Positions 1-8,198 of a stretch of 51,689 nucleotides of DNA are shown in pieces. Position numbers and translations under genes: made by a program. A model generated the notes under the pieces. It was not told where the DNA came from, did not search any database, and saw only the letters and a list, made by a program, of their open reading frames with translations. Position 1 is the stretch's first letter; each line of letters starts with the position of its first letter. The DNA lies in assembly GCA_023251675.1 (NCBI GenBank), contig JAHEYJ010000005.1, positions 1-51,689 on the forward strand, read 5' to 3'. The DNA is from Bacteroidota bacterium. Lineage in GTDB: Bacteria > Bacteroidota > Bacteroidia > Palsa-948.

Positions 1-867
1 CTTGCTGCAACGGCAAAACCACATTGGGAACTAGCGCAACAATATAATCTGATCGATTTTGAATTAGGTGTGAAACTCACTGGCGCCGGCTTTCCGGTGT
101 ATAAAGGTAAAGGCGCAAAACTCCAGCGCGCGCTAATCAATTTTTTTCTTGACAACGCGACCAAAGCCGGTTACCTGGAAATCGAACCGCCCATCCTGGT
201 GAACGAAGCCAGCGGATTCGGGACCGGCCAGCTGCCGGACAAGGAAGGACAGATGTATCATGTGACCGTAGACAATCTTTATCTCATTCCTACTGCTGAA
301 GTTCCAATCACCAATATTTACCGCGATACGATTTTGAAAGCGGAAGACCTTCCTGTGAAGAATTGCGGTTACACTCCTTGTTTCCGCAGGGAAGCTGGTT
401 CTTACGGAAAAGATGTACGCGGACTGAACCGTCTTCACCAGTTCGACAAAGTGGAGATCGTTCAGATCGCCCATCCGGATAAATCGTACGATACACTTGA
501 AGACATGCGGAACTATGTTGCCGGGATCCTGAGGCAGCTGGAACTGCCCTTCCGCATCTTAAAACTTTGTGGTGGCGATATGAGCTTTGCTTCTGCCCTG
601 ACCTATGATTTTGAAACGTATTCCGCCGCCCAGCAGAAATGGCTGGAAGTAAGTTCGGTCTCCAACTTTGAAGCGTTCCAGAGCAACCGTTCCAAAATAC
701 GGTTCAGGGATGTGAATGGAAAGCCGCAGCTGGCGCATACCCTGAACGGAAGCGCGCTGGCACTGCCTAGGATCGTTGCCACACTTTTGGAAAACAAACA
801 AACCGATAAAGGCATTGTTATTCCGAAAGCGCTTGTGCCGTATACAGGGTTCGAGATGATTTCCTGA
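1..867 (+). CDS. serS: Seryl-tRNA synthetase, 3' part (5' end outside window)
   Basis: Seryl-tRNA synthetase, which charges tRNA-Ser in the cytoplasm. The reading frame is open from base 1, so this is the C-terminal 288 residues of a protein usually about 425 long; the N-terminal tRNA-binding coiled coil lies outside the window. Class II aminoacyl-tRNA synthetase motifs are visible: motif 2 with FRREAGSYGKDVRGLNR near visible residues 128-145, and motif 3 with LNGSALALPR near residue 250. The segment PHWELAQQYNLIDFE at the start is typical of SerRS just before the catalytic core. It ends in TGA, followed by a pair of GACCCC palindromes and then gmhA. Nothing looks damaged in the visible part. 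Confidence 0.97.
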   Translation, partial: LAATAKPHWELAQQYNLIDFELGVKLTGAGFPVYKGKGAKLQRALINFFLDNATKAGYLEIEPPILVNEASGFGTGQLPDKEGQMYHVTVDNLYLIPTAEVPITNIYRDTILKAEDLPVKNCGYTPCFRREAGSYGKDVRGLNRLHQFDKVEIVQIAHPDKSYDTLEDMRNYVAGILRQLELPFRILKLCGGDMSFASALTYDFETYSAAQQKWLEVSSVSNFEAFQSNRSKIRFRDVNGKPQLAHTLNGSALALPRIVATLLENKQTDKGIVIPKALVPYTGFEMIS

Positions 868-878
868 CAAAAGCTGTT

Positions 879-946
879 CGACCCCGAAGGGGTCGCATGT
901 GAATAAATAAAATGCTTACTATTGACATACGACCCCTCCGGGGTCG
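879..946. repeat. Pair of GACCCC palindromes between serS and gmhA
   Basis: Two short palindromes, cgaccccgaaggggtcg at 879-895 and cgacccctccggggtcg at 930-946, are separated by 34 bases of AT-rich sequence. Each can fold into a 7-bp GC-rich hairpin, and the two can also pair with each other. This looks like a REP-type dispersed element. It could terminate or stabilise the serS transcript, but no T-tract follows. Confidence 0.7.
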
Positions 947-964
947 AACCACAAAAAACATCAA

Positions 965-1540
965 GTGAATAAAAATATCATCCACAAAAACTTCGCAGAG
1001 GCAACTGACATTCTTGCAGCGTTTGTTTCCAACCCTGAAAATCTTTCTGCGATTGAAAAAGCCGGAAACCTTTTAGTCGCTTCATTCAAAAAAGGGAACA
1101 AGGTAATTTCCTGCGGGAACGGCGGCTCCATGTGTGATGCCATGCATTTTGCAGAAGAGCTCTCCGGCCGATTCCGCGAAAACAGGAAAGCACTGCCTGC
1201 AATTTCCATTTCCGATCCTTCCCATATCTCCTGTGTTGCCAATGATTACGGATATGATTTTGTCTTTTCCCGATACGTTGAAGCGGTTGGACAACGGGGC
1301 GATGTGCTGCTCGCCATCAGTACCAGCGGGAATTCTAAAAATGTGATCAACGCTGTTGTCGCCGCAAAGAAGAAAGGAATGAAAGTGATCGGGCTTACAG
1401 GAAAAGGCGGTGGAAAGATGGCCGGACTCTGCGATGTGGAAATCCGCGCTCCTTTTTCAAAATATGCTGACCGCGCCCAGGAAATTCATATCAAAGTGAT
1501 CCACTCCCTGATTCACTGGGTGGAAGATCATTTGAAATAA
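965..1540 (+). CDS. gmhA: Sedoheptulose-7-phosphate isomerase GmhA
   Basis: Converts sedoheptulose 7-phosphate to D-glycero-D-manno-heptose 7-phosphate, the first step to the ADP-heptose used for the LPS inner core. The 191-residue length is normal for the family. The SIS-domain signature [17 protein letters not shown] (about residues 50-66) and the C-terminal [11 protein letters not shown] segment contain the His, Glu, Gln and His positions that bind the metal and substrate in characterised GmhA. The start is GTG at 965; no in-frame ATG gives a full N-terminus. Other LPS-core genes in the window (a family 9 glycosyltransferase at 8.2 kb and kdsB at 12.9 kb) are not adjacent, so the pathway is scattered here. 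Confidence 0.93.
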   Translation: MNKNIIHKNFAEATDILAAFVSNPENLSAIEKAGNLLVASFKKGNKVISCGNGGSMCDAMHFAEELSGRFRENRKALPAISISDPSHISCVANDYGYDFVFSRYVEAVGQRGDVLLAISTSGNSKNVINAVVAAKKKGMKVIGLTGKGGGKMAGLCDVEIRAPFSKYADRAQEIHIKVIHSLIHWVEDHLK

Positions 1541-1552
1541 TTTTTTTCCTTA

Positions 1553-2794
1553 TTAAGCTATGGCTGATTTTTCTTTCACGTTTTGCTTATTCGTCATGTT
1601 CCGGCTCATGAACTTTTTGAATTTTTCCAACCCTTCCCGAATTTCTTTTTCATCAATTCCTGAATAAGCAAAACGTATATAAAAGTTTTTCTCTCCCGGA
1701 AGTACCTTCCCGAAATGCTGGCGCGTGCAAAATGAAACACCGGTGTTATGCAAAACATCTTTACGGAAAGTTTCGTAGTTATCGTAGCCATTCATTTTCA
1801 TGGCTTCGGTCACATTGGGGTAGAGATAAAAAGTGGCATGGGGCCGGTAGCAATGCACTCCGGGAATTGAATTCAGAATATCAACGGCTACATCTCTTCT
1901 TTTTTTCAGGACACCAAGCATGTCTTTCTCTTTCTTTTCAGAAGCAGCCATCCCTTCAATAGCTCCGTACTGAATGAAGTGGTTGGAGCAGGATTCGTTG
2001 TTCACATTTAATTTTGCGATCACATCAATGATCTCTTTCGGACCAATCGCAGCGCCCAGTCGCCATCCGGTCATTGCAAATTTTTTGGAGAACGTGTAAA
2101 GGATTAGCGTGCGTTCCGCCATTCCCGGCAGGGAAGCGATAGATTTGCTCAATCCTTCATACCGCATATCGAAATAGGCTTCATCGCTGAGTACGATCAG
2201 ATTATGTTTTTTGGCAAGGTTGGCAATGGCTCCATGTTCTTCAGGTGAACATTCTGCACCGGTTGGGTTATGCAGATTATTCAGGATAAAGAATCTGGTT
2301 CGGGAAGTTATTTTTTTCTCAATAGCATCCAGGTCAAGAATAAAATTTTCCTTTCCTTCAGAATATGAATAGGGCACAGCAATACCTCCATTGAATTCAA
2401 TTTGTGATTCATAGATCGGATAACCGGGATTCGGATACAGTACTTCATCGCCGGGATTCATCAACGCAAGAAAGAATTTCGTGATCACCGGCTTTCCGCC
2501 GGGCTGAATCGCCACATTATCCATTGTATAATTTGTCCCGCGCGCCGCATTGATATCGGCAGCGATCACTTCGCGGAGTTTTGGAATTCCGGCAGTCGGG
2601 CAATAACCGGTTTTTCCATCGCGGATCGCTTTCATGGATCCTTCCACTACCGAGGAAGGAGTAGAAAAATTCAGATCACCCAGGTGGAAAGGATATATTT
2701 TATTTCCCTTCGCTGCAAATGCCGCTGCTTCTGCCGAAACAGCAAAAGCTGTTTCTGTTCCCAGCAATTTAATTCTGTCTGCAATTCGTACCAT
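1553..2794 (-). CDS. Class I/II PLP-dependent aminotransferase
   Basis: Fold-type I aminotransferase of 413 residues. It carries the full PLP core: NLHNPTGA (residues 173-180), SDEAYFD (203-209) and TFSKKFAMTGWRLG, where Lys237 should form the Schiff base and Arg246 should bind the substrate carboxylate. The sequence resembles aspartate/LL-diaminopimelate-type aminotransferases, but the substrate cannot be set from sequence alone. It follows the split transketolase by 9 bases on the same strand and is probably co-transcribed with it. The last 20 residues, rich in Asn and Lys, look like a non-conserved tail. Confidence 0.88.
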   Translation of the reverse strand: MVRIADRIKLLGTETAFAVSAEAAAFAAKGNKIYPFHLGDLNFSTPSSVVEGSMKAIRDGKTGYCPTAGIPKLREVIAADINAARGTNYTMDNVAIQPGGKPVITKFFLALMNPGDEVLYPNPGYPIYESQIEFNGGIAVPYSYSEGKENFILDLDAIEKKITSRTRFFILNNLHNPTGAECSPEEHGAIANLAKKHNLIVLSDEAYFDMRYEGLSKSIASLPGMAERTLILYTFSKKFAMTGWRLGAAIGPKEIIDVIAKLNVNNESCSNHFIQYGAIEGMAASEKKEKDMLGVLKKRRDVAVDILNSIPGVHCYRPHATFYLYPNVTEAMKMNGYDNYETFRKDVLHNTGVSFCTRQHFGKVLPGEKNFYIRFAYSGIDEKEIREGLEKFKKFMSRNMTNKQNVKEKSAIA

Positions 2795-2803
2795 ATTATT
2801 TTA

Positions 2804-3199
2804 TTAATAAGTTAAAGTTGCTTTTTTATTTTTCTCTTTCAGGTATCCAAGAATGGCTTTGAACTGGCCTTCTCCGTTCAGGCCTGCTTCTTCGATCACG
2901 CTTTCCGCTTTTCCGCTTCCAAGAAAATGACCTTTCTTGAAAGGATACAACGAATGTTTTCTTCCAGCAGAAGATTGTATCCATCGGTACAAAGTCGGCA
3001 ATGTGAAACCGGTGATTCCCATGGCTACGCGCGCGATCTCTTCCGGAAATATTTTTTCCTGCTCTTCTTCTGAAAGCATATCGAATAACTCCACACTGGC
3101 GATATAATAAACGGCTACATCAATTTTTTCTTCCAGCAACATGGGCAGTGTTTGCTCAACAAAAGCATACGCCGCTTCGCTTCCCTGAAGAACGATCAC
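2804..3199 (-). CDS. Transketolase C-terminal domain, separated from the main body by an in-frame TGA
   Basis: 131 residues in the same reading frame as the preceding transketolase body, separated from it only by one TGA codon (3200-3202). The first residues, VIVLQGSEAAYAFVEQ, match the start of the third (C-terminal) domain of transketolase-like enzymes, and the rest keeps features of that domain (VAVYYIASVELFDML, then TLYRWIQSSAGR). GTG directly after the stop could serve as a restart codon. With the stop read as one residue, the whole protein would be 801 residues. Either the gene carries a fresh nonsense mutation or sequencing error, or the domain is made by readthrough or reinitiation. 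The domain itself shows no other damage, which argues against old decay. Confidence 0.8.
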   Translation of the reverse strand: MIVLQGSEAAYAFVEQTLPMLLEEKIDVAVYYIASVELFDMLSEEEQEKIFPEEIARVAMGITGFTLPTLYRWIQSSAGRKHSLYPFKKGHFLGSGKAESVIEEAGLNGEGQFKAILGYLKEKNKKATLTY

Positions 3200-5209
3200 T
3201 CAATCCGGACTTTCTTTTTCTGATTTTCTCAACAGATACATTCCTTTCGCTGCGTCTGAAGCCGGGGCAAGTCCAAGTTTTTTCCGGTCGATGATTTTTT
3301 CATTCGGTCGTGTCACAAATGGACAGATCACAGCCGGACGTTTGCTCAGTGCTGCAGAAACCACATACCACATTTCCTGCGGATCCCAAGGCGTAAGGGT
3401 AACAGAAGTTCCTTTCGGAAAATTTTCCTGCATCAGTTGTAATGGCTGCGGATCGGCATGTGTGGGGCCGTCTTCACCGGTTTTAATTCCCGCGTGAGCG
3501 CAAATCAAAAAGAAAGGATTGTACGGATTATTTACAATGGCGTGCTTTGACTGCCCGCCAATGGCGTGAAGCCGTGCCGGGATATGCCCAAGGGCGGCGA
3601 TGAATGCGCCGTACGACGAGCAAACACCGATGTGATGGCCGTAGGCCGATACGCCTGTCATGACGCCTGCCATTGCATCTTCGCAAATTCCGCCGATAGA
3701 TAAAGTACGTGACTGAGGATTTGTTTCTGCATTATAAAACCCGGCTCCAAAATCCTGTCCAACTAAATTCACGCTGGTTGATCCTAAAAGATCGGCTGCA
3801 GCAGTAAGAATGGCTCCACCGCTTTGTTTGTTATAATACTGCAATACTTTTCCTAATTCTGCCCGAAGGGTGCTTGATGATCCGATTTTTAACTGAAGAG
3901 ATACGGGAGGATTTGCTGAAGATGCTGAACCCTGCCCGTCCGGAAGGCAGGCAAGTTCAGCATAGATTTTTGAAACATCCGGATTATTTGCACGGGGTTT
4001 CCTGTCAAGTTTATCGAGGCGATCTTTTGCGCTGATGATATGTTCAGCAAGAGAAAGAGTCAGTGCTTTATTCTTTTCAAAAATTTCTCTTGCCACTAGC
4101 AACGTATCCCAATAACATTGCTCCAGTACGGTTGGATTTGACCCGCTGTTGCATTTTTCATCACCGAGACATTGTTTCAGGCCTTTTCCCGCCAGGTCAT
4201 AAAGTGGTTTTAACGCATTGTAATATTCAGTACTGCACAAACCATGTCCGCCGCCGTGTGATTTCTTTCCTTCAATGCCGTAGTTCCAGCCTTTGATCGT
4301 TTTGTAAACAATAGCCGTTGGCTGATTATTTTTTATTGTCATCGCTTTATTTTGCGCTGCAAACACCTGCTGAAAATCTTTTCCGTCGTTCACCATGATC
4401 ACATTCCAGTCGTGCAAATAAGCCAGTTCGGCCGGATTCCACTGCACATAATCGCCGGGTTTGGAGCCGTCGTTGCAAACATTATCCGAATCGATGGAGG
4501 CCTGGTTCCAGTCAATGTGCATAATCAGGTTTTTCAGGCAAGCTGTTCCTGCTGCCGCCATTGCTTCACTAACGCGGCCGGGGGTTAATCCACCTTCTCC
4601 TTCCACAATATGAATTACAGGAGCATTTTTTCCGTAATAATCCGCAGCACCAAATGCAAGCCCGATGGAAGAAGCATCACCCACTCCGGATGCGCCGGTT
4701 GAAAGTCGAAGGAAAGGTGTCGCTGGAGTAGGATGGCCATCCAATGCTTTTGATTTAAATTTTCTGAACAACGGAGTATTGTGAACCGGATTTCTTCTGA
4801 AGCCCAGAAGATCTTCCAGACGCAAGCGGTATTTTTCGTCTTTGGGAAGAAGATGCGGTGCAGCTATGCGCATGATCTCATCGCGCAGCGCCCAGTGAAC
4901 ATATAATCCTAGTGCTTTATGTCCTGCAGCGTAGGAAACTATGTCTGCTTCATCCCGGTCAGGGAAAGTAAAATCATAAAGAAGTGAATGATAAAGAAGA
5001 CCGGTTACAATCCTGCCCGATGATATGGATCCTCCCGGATGCCCGGAGAGAGGAGTAAAATTATAAAGCACCGCGCACAGCGAACGATAGATGGCATCAA
5101 ATGTTTCAAATGATTTTAATGCCGATGGGGATAGGGGTAATTCGTTTTCCGAAAATACAGACGGGATGACCGAATATACTGCGCGCCTGGGACTAAAAGA
5201 GACATTCAT
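3200..5209 (-). CDS. Transketolase-like ThDP enzyme, N-terminal and pyrimidine-binding domains
   Basis: Thiamine-diphosphate enzyme of the transketolase family, expected to move two-carbon units between sugar phosphates. The N-terminal PP domain has LSGHPGGSISSGR, an AAGHKALGLY segment and the Mg/ThDP motif GEGGLTPGRVSEA...DWNQASID (GEG where most have GDG). The pyrimidine domain has GGICEDAMAGVMTG, whose Glu is the expected cofactor-activating residue, and AHAGIKTGEDGPTHADPQ. At 669 residues it stops exactly at the linker to the C-terminal domain, which continues in frame after a TGA. It is the first gene of a leftward operon with the C-terminal fragment and an aminotransferase. A TATCTTTG box at 5257-5264 is its likely promoter. 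The longer-than-usual form fits the long Bacteroidota-type transketolases. Confidence 0.88.
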   Translation of the reverse strand: MNVSFSPRRAVYSVIPSVFSENELPLSPSALKSFETFDAIYRSLCAVLYNFTPLSGHPGGSISSGRIVTGLLYHSLLYDFTFPDRDEADIVSYAAGHKALGLYVHWALRDEIMRIAAPHLLPKDEKYRLRLEDLLGFRRNPVHNTPLFRKFKSKALDGHPTPATPFLRLSTGASGVGDASSIGLAFGAADYYGKNAPVIHIVEGEGGLTPGRVSEAMAAAGTACLKNLIMHIDWNQASIDSDNVCNDGSKPGDYVQWNPAELAYLHDWNVIMVNDGKDFQQVFAAQNKAMTIKNNQPTAIVYKTIKGWNYGIEGKKSHGGGHGLCSTEYYNALKPLYDLAGKGLKQCLGDEKCNSGSNPTVLEQCYWDTLLVAREIFEKNKALTLSLAEHIISAKDRLDKLDRKPRANNPDVSKIYAELACLPDGQGSASSANPPVSLQLKIGSSSTLRAELGKVLQYYNKQSGGAILTAAADLLGSTSVNLVGQDFGAGFYNAETNPQSRTLSIGGICEDAMAGVMTGVSAYGHHIGVCSSYGAFIAALGHIPARLHAIGGQSKHAIVNNPYNPFFLICAHAGIKTGEDGPTHADPQPLQLMQENFPKGTSVTLTPWDPQEMWYVVSAALSKRPAVICPFVTRPNEKIIDRKKLGLAPASDAAKGMYLLRKSEKESPD

Positions 5210-5256
5210 GATTTTCTATTCAAAAATTGATAATAAAAAAGTTTTTCTCAGCCGGA

Positions 5257-5264
5257 CAAAGATA
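5257..5264 (-). promoter_or_regulatory. -7 box TATCTTTG for the transketolase operon
   Basis: Matches the Bacteroidota housekeeping -7 consensus TAnnTTTG on the minus strand, with TTTA (5285-5288) 20 bases upstream as a possible -33 element. It lies 47 bases before the transketolase start. Confidence 0.65.
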
Positions 5265-5430
5265 TAATTATCTTTCCCCGCATTTAAATATGTATTCGGA
5301 TATTTTTAGGATGCAGGTCAAAAATAAGCTCGTATCATAGCAATCTATTCAACTTGTTCCCGCGATGCTGAAAGAGTCCCGAAGTTTGTATTAAATGGCC
5401 AACAACTTTATCCAATTTGTCAAAGAAAAC

Positions 5431-5438
5431 TACCTTTG
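5431..5438 (+). promoter_or_regulatory. -7 box TACCTTTG for comM
   Basis: Exact match to TAnnTTTG, with TTTA (5407-5410) 20 bases upstream as a possible -33 element. The comM start is 66 bases downstream, so this transcript would have a real leader. Confidence 0.65.
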
Positions 5439-5504
5439 ACTCCGACAGGAAGGGAAAAGGATTCTCTTCGTTCCTAGATACCAACTCAAAACTAACCTAT
5501 CGCC

Positions 5505-7043
5505 ATGTTAGTCAAGACGTTTGGCTGTGCCGTTCACGGCATTCATGCCACTTTAGTTACTGTAGAAACCAACATTTCAGGAGGCGTCTTCCTCTATATG
5601 GTCGGATTGCCTGACAGCGCCGTAAAGGAAAGCCAGCACCGCATCGGGGCCGCCCTTAAAAATATCGGGCTGAAGATCCCCGGCAAAGGCGTCACCATTA
5701 ACATGGCTCCTGCCGATATCCGCAAAGAAGGAACCGCTTATGACCTGACCACCGCGATAGGAATTCTTGCCGCGGATGACAAGGTCAAAAGCGAAAAACT
5801 TGAAAATTTTGTCATCATGGGCGAGCTTTCACTCGACGGAGAACTGCGGCCTATAAAAGGAGTGCTGCCGATCGCCATCGAAGCCAAAGAAAGAGGATTT
5901 AAAGGAATAATACTTCCGCTTCAAAATGCCCAGGAAGCTGCATCGGTCGGCGGACTGGAAGTTTATGGTATAGAAAATATCAGGGAGGTTATCAGTTTTC
6001 TGAACGGGGAAACAACGATAGCGCCGGTTAAGATCAATATACAGGAAGAATTCTTTTCACTGCTGGGAAAGTCTGATCTTGATTTTTCAGATGTAAAAGG
6101 CCAGGAAAACATAAAGCGGGCACTGGAGATCGCTGCTGCTGGCGGCCACAACGTGATCATGATCGGTCCGCCGGGTTCCGGAAAGACAATGATCGCAAAG
6201 CGCCTTCCTACCATTCTTCCTCCGCTGACCATTGAAGAGTCGCTTGAAACCACTAAGATCCATTCTGTTGCAGGAAAAATGGGAAAAGAAAAATCACTTG
6301 TAACCGCACGTCCATTCCGTTCACCTCATCATACAATCTCAGATGTGGCGCTTGTAGGAGGTGGAAGTTTTCCACAGCCGGGAGAAATTTCTCTTGCGCA
6401 TCACGGCGTTTTGTTCCTTGATGAACTTCCTGAATTTTCCCGCAATGTTTTAGAAGTCATGCGCCAACCGCTTGAAGACAGGGTAGTAACCATTTCCCGC
6501 GCAAAGTTTTCTGTTGAATACCCGGCCAGTTTTATGCTTGTTTCTGCCATGAATCCCTGTCCGTGCGGATATTACAATCACCCTGAAAAAGAATGTGTCT
6601 GTGCTCCCGGCATCGTTCAGAAATACCTCAATAAGATTTCTGGGCCGTTACTCGATCGGATCGACATTCATGTGGAAGTGACCCCCGTTGCCTTTAGTGA
6701 ACTTTCCAGCGAAAGAAAAGCAGAGCCAAGTGAAAAAATACGCGAACGGGTGATGAATGCCAGAAAAATACAATCGGGCCGTTTTGCCAATAATGCGGGG
6801 ACCTTTTGCAATGCTCAGATGAGTTCGAATACGCTGCGATCGATTTGCAAGATCGATGAAGGTGGACAAACCCTTCTGAAGAATGCCATGGAGAAACTCG
6901 GTCTTTCTGCGCGGGCCTACGACCGGATACTAAAAGTTGCCCGAACCATTGCTGACCTGGAATCGTCTGATACTATTCAAAATCAGCATCTTGCAGAAGC
7001 GATTCAATACAGGTCGCTTGACCGTGACAATTGGGGGGGATGA
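5505..7043 (+). CDS. comM: YifB/ComM family Mg-chelatase-like AAA+ ATPase
   Basis: Hexameric AAA+ helicase family; ComM promotes branch migration when transforming DNA is integrated. The 512-residue length is normal. Domain order: N-terminal ChlI/Lon-protease-like domain (about residues 20-145, with [20 protein letters not shown]), AAA core with Walker A GPPGSGKT at residues 221-228, Walker [10 protein letters not shown] near 305, a Cys cluster ([15 protein letters not shown]) near 350-365, and a C-terminal Mg-chelatase domain. All key residues are present. DprA, another transformation protein, is encoded at 19.0 kb, so natural competence is plausible, although ComM is also found in non-competent bacteria. 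The next gene begins 79 bases later under its own promoter. Confidence 0.95.
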   Translation: MLVKTFGCAVHGIHATLVTVETNISGGVFLYMVGLPDSAVKESQHRIGAALKNIGLKIPGKGVTINMAPADIRKEGTAYDLTTAIGILAADDKVKSEKLENFVIMGELSLDGELRPIKGVLPIAIEAKERGFKGIILPLQNAQEAASVGGLEVYGIENIREVISFLNGETTIAPVKINIQEEFFSLLGKSDLDFSDVKGQENIKRALEIAAAGGHNVIMIGPPGSGKTMIAKRLPTILPPLTIEESLETTKIHSVAGKMGKEKSLVTARPFRSPHHTISDVALVGGGSFPQPGEISLAHHGVLFLDELPEFSRNVLEVMRQPLEDRVVTISRAKFSVEYPASFMLVSAMNPCPCGYYNHPEKECVCAPGIVQKYLNKISGPLLDRIDIHVEVTPVAFSELSSERKAEPSEKIRERVMNARKIQSGRFANNAGTFCNAQMSSNTLRSICKIDEGGQTLLKNAMEKLGLSARAYDRILKVARTIADLESSDTIQNQHLAEAIQYRSLDRDNWGG

Positions 7044-7073
7044 AGAAAATCTTCTTTTATATATGAATTTTTA

Positions 7074-7081
7074 TACCTTTG
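7074..7081 (+). promoter_or_regulatory. -7 box TACCTTTG for the lipoprotein pair
   Basis: Exact TAnnTTTG match, 41 bases before the ATG at 7123. It supports 7123 rather than an upstream in-frame codon inside comM as the real start. Confidence 0.6.
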
Positions 7082-7122
7082 CAAATCTTTTTAACGAAAA
7101 ACCTCAACTAAAAAATTATCAA

Positions 7123-7722
7123 ATGAAAAAGACAATTACAATTTTAGCCAGCATTCTGATCTCTGGCTTAGGATTCTACGGATGTAAAAAAGGAGCCAAC
7201 GATCCCACACTTTCTTTCCACACTAGAAAAGGAAGAATTACCGGTGAATGGAAAATTTCATCAGGCACACACACGCAATCTTCAGGCTCTTCTGTATCAA
7301 CTGAAACCTGGACAGAAAACTCTGTTACAACAACTTCTGCTGGTGGTTCATCTGTTGGCACTAATGCACGCTACATCCTTACTATTGTAAAAGACGGAAC
7401 ATGGAAACTGGATCAAAGTGTTACGTATTCAATGGGTACCACTTCAGCCATTTACTCTACTGCAGCCAGCGGAACATGGAACTGGATTGGCGGTGTAGGT
7501 GATGCAAAGAAAAAATCTTCCATTGTTTTAAGAACTCTTCAGCAAACAGATACCAATGGTGGAACTGCAAGTGTTTCTACTTACACTGGTGATTCTGCTC
7601 CTACTGAGGTTTTCTACATTGATGAATTGAAAAACAAAGAATTAAAAATCACTGCTGACGGTACTTCGACTTCAGGAACTACTACTACTACTGATAAGTC
7701 AGAATATACGTTTATACAATAA
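7123..7722 (+). CDS. Lipoprotein of unknown function, Ser/Thr-rich
   Basis: 199 residues from the ATG at 7123, which directly begins a lipoprotein signal peptide (MKKTITILASILISGLGFYGC, cleavage before Cys21). The mature part starts with a short motif, LSFHTRKGRITGEWKIS, then a Ser/Thr/Gly-rich region with regularly spaced Trp residues, as in lipocalin-like small beta-barrel lipoproteins of Bacteroidota. The next gene has a similar start to its mature part (ISLKSKTARICREWVDA), so the two are probably diverged tandem duplicates. Same frame continues upstream into comM, but that extension has no signal peptide in place and the -7 box lies inside it. Function unknown. Confidence 0.8.
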   Translation: MKKTITILASILISGLGFYGCKKGANDPTLSFHTRKGRITGEWKISSGTHTQSSGSSVSTETWTENSVTTTSAGGSSVGTNARYILTIVKDGTWKLDQSVTYSMGTTSAIYSTAASGTWNWIGGVGDAKKKSSIVLRTLQQTDTNGGTASVSTYTGDSAPTEVFYIDELKNKELKITADGTSTSGTTTTTDKSEYTFIQ

Positions 7723-7749
7723 TTTTTAATTCACTAAAGACAATATATA

Positions 7750-8127
7750 ATGAAATCAATTGTAAAATTTTCTGTAATAGCGGTAATTGCGATTGCTGCT
7801 ACATTTTCTTCCTGCGGAAAATATTCTGATGGTCCGAAAATCAGTTTAAAATCCAAAACAGCAAGAATTTGCAGAGAATGGGTTGATGCAAACTGTTCGT
7901 CCAGCTGCGATGTTACCGAATTGAAAAAAGACGGTTCCATTGTGGTTAACGGCACAGCCTGGTCCGGAGCAAAATGGGCATTCTCAAGTGATAAAAAGAA
8001 TCTTGAAATGACCTATACTTTCGGAAGTGTCAGCACAACTTCTTCTTCTGAAATCACCCGTCTTACAAGCAAGGATTTATGGCTTAAAGACAGCGGGGGA
8101 ACAGTTACCAAAAACAAGGCAAAATAA
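7750..8127 (+). CDS. Small lipoprotein of unknown function, paralogue of the preceding gene
   Basis: 125 residues with a lipoprotein signal peptide ending AATFSSC (Cys24). The mature protein has ISLKSKTARICREWVDANC, then short beta-rich segments (VTELKKDGSIVVNG, WAFSSDKKNLEMTYTFG, LWLKDSGGTVTKN), typical of lipocalin-like domains that measure about 100 residues. It starts 27 bases after the previous gene and is followed by a strong terminator at 8149-8186, so the two form one transcription unit. No function can be assigned from the sequence. Confidence 0.8.
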   Translation: MKSIVKFSVIAVIAIAATFSSCGKYSDGPKISLKSKTARICREWVDANCSSSCDVTELKKDGSIVVNGTAWSGAKWAFSSDKKNLEMTYTFGSVSTTSSSEITRLTSKDLWLKDSGGTVTKNKAK

Positions 8128-8148
8128 TTAAGCTCTGTTTTCTTCAAA

Positions 8149-8186
8149 AACCCTCTTCGATTCGTATCGGAGGGGGTTTTTTGTTT
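8149..8186 (+). terminator. Intrinsic terminator after the lipoprotein pair
   Basis: A 12-bp stem (8149-8160 with 8067+100=8167-8178, two G:U pairs) with a 6-base loop is followed by six T, one G and four T. It ends just before the -7-like box of the next gene. Confidence 0.85.
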
Positions 8187-8194
8187 TAGTTTTA
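8187..8194 (+). promoter_or_regulatory. Possible -7 box TAGTTTTA for the family 9 glycosyltransferase
   Basis: Seven of eight informative positions match TAnnTTTG except the final base. It ends 4 bases before the ATG at 8199, the same spacing seen for hemJ, the ferredoxin gene and the sulfatase gene. Confidence 0.35.
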
Positions 8195-8198
8195 CCCA

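Noticed and set aside
3200-3202. TGA read as Gly (genetic code 25) or selenocysteine
   Set aside because: Many intact genes in the window end in TGA with other genes or hairpins right after, so TGA is a normal stop. No SECIS-like structure or selenoprotein family match is seen.
6937-7122. Longer start for the first small lipoprotein, inside comM
   Set aside because: The extension overlaps comM, lacks a signal peptide and contains the -7 box at 7074-7081.
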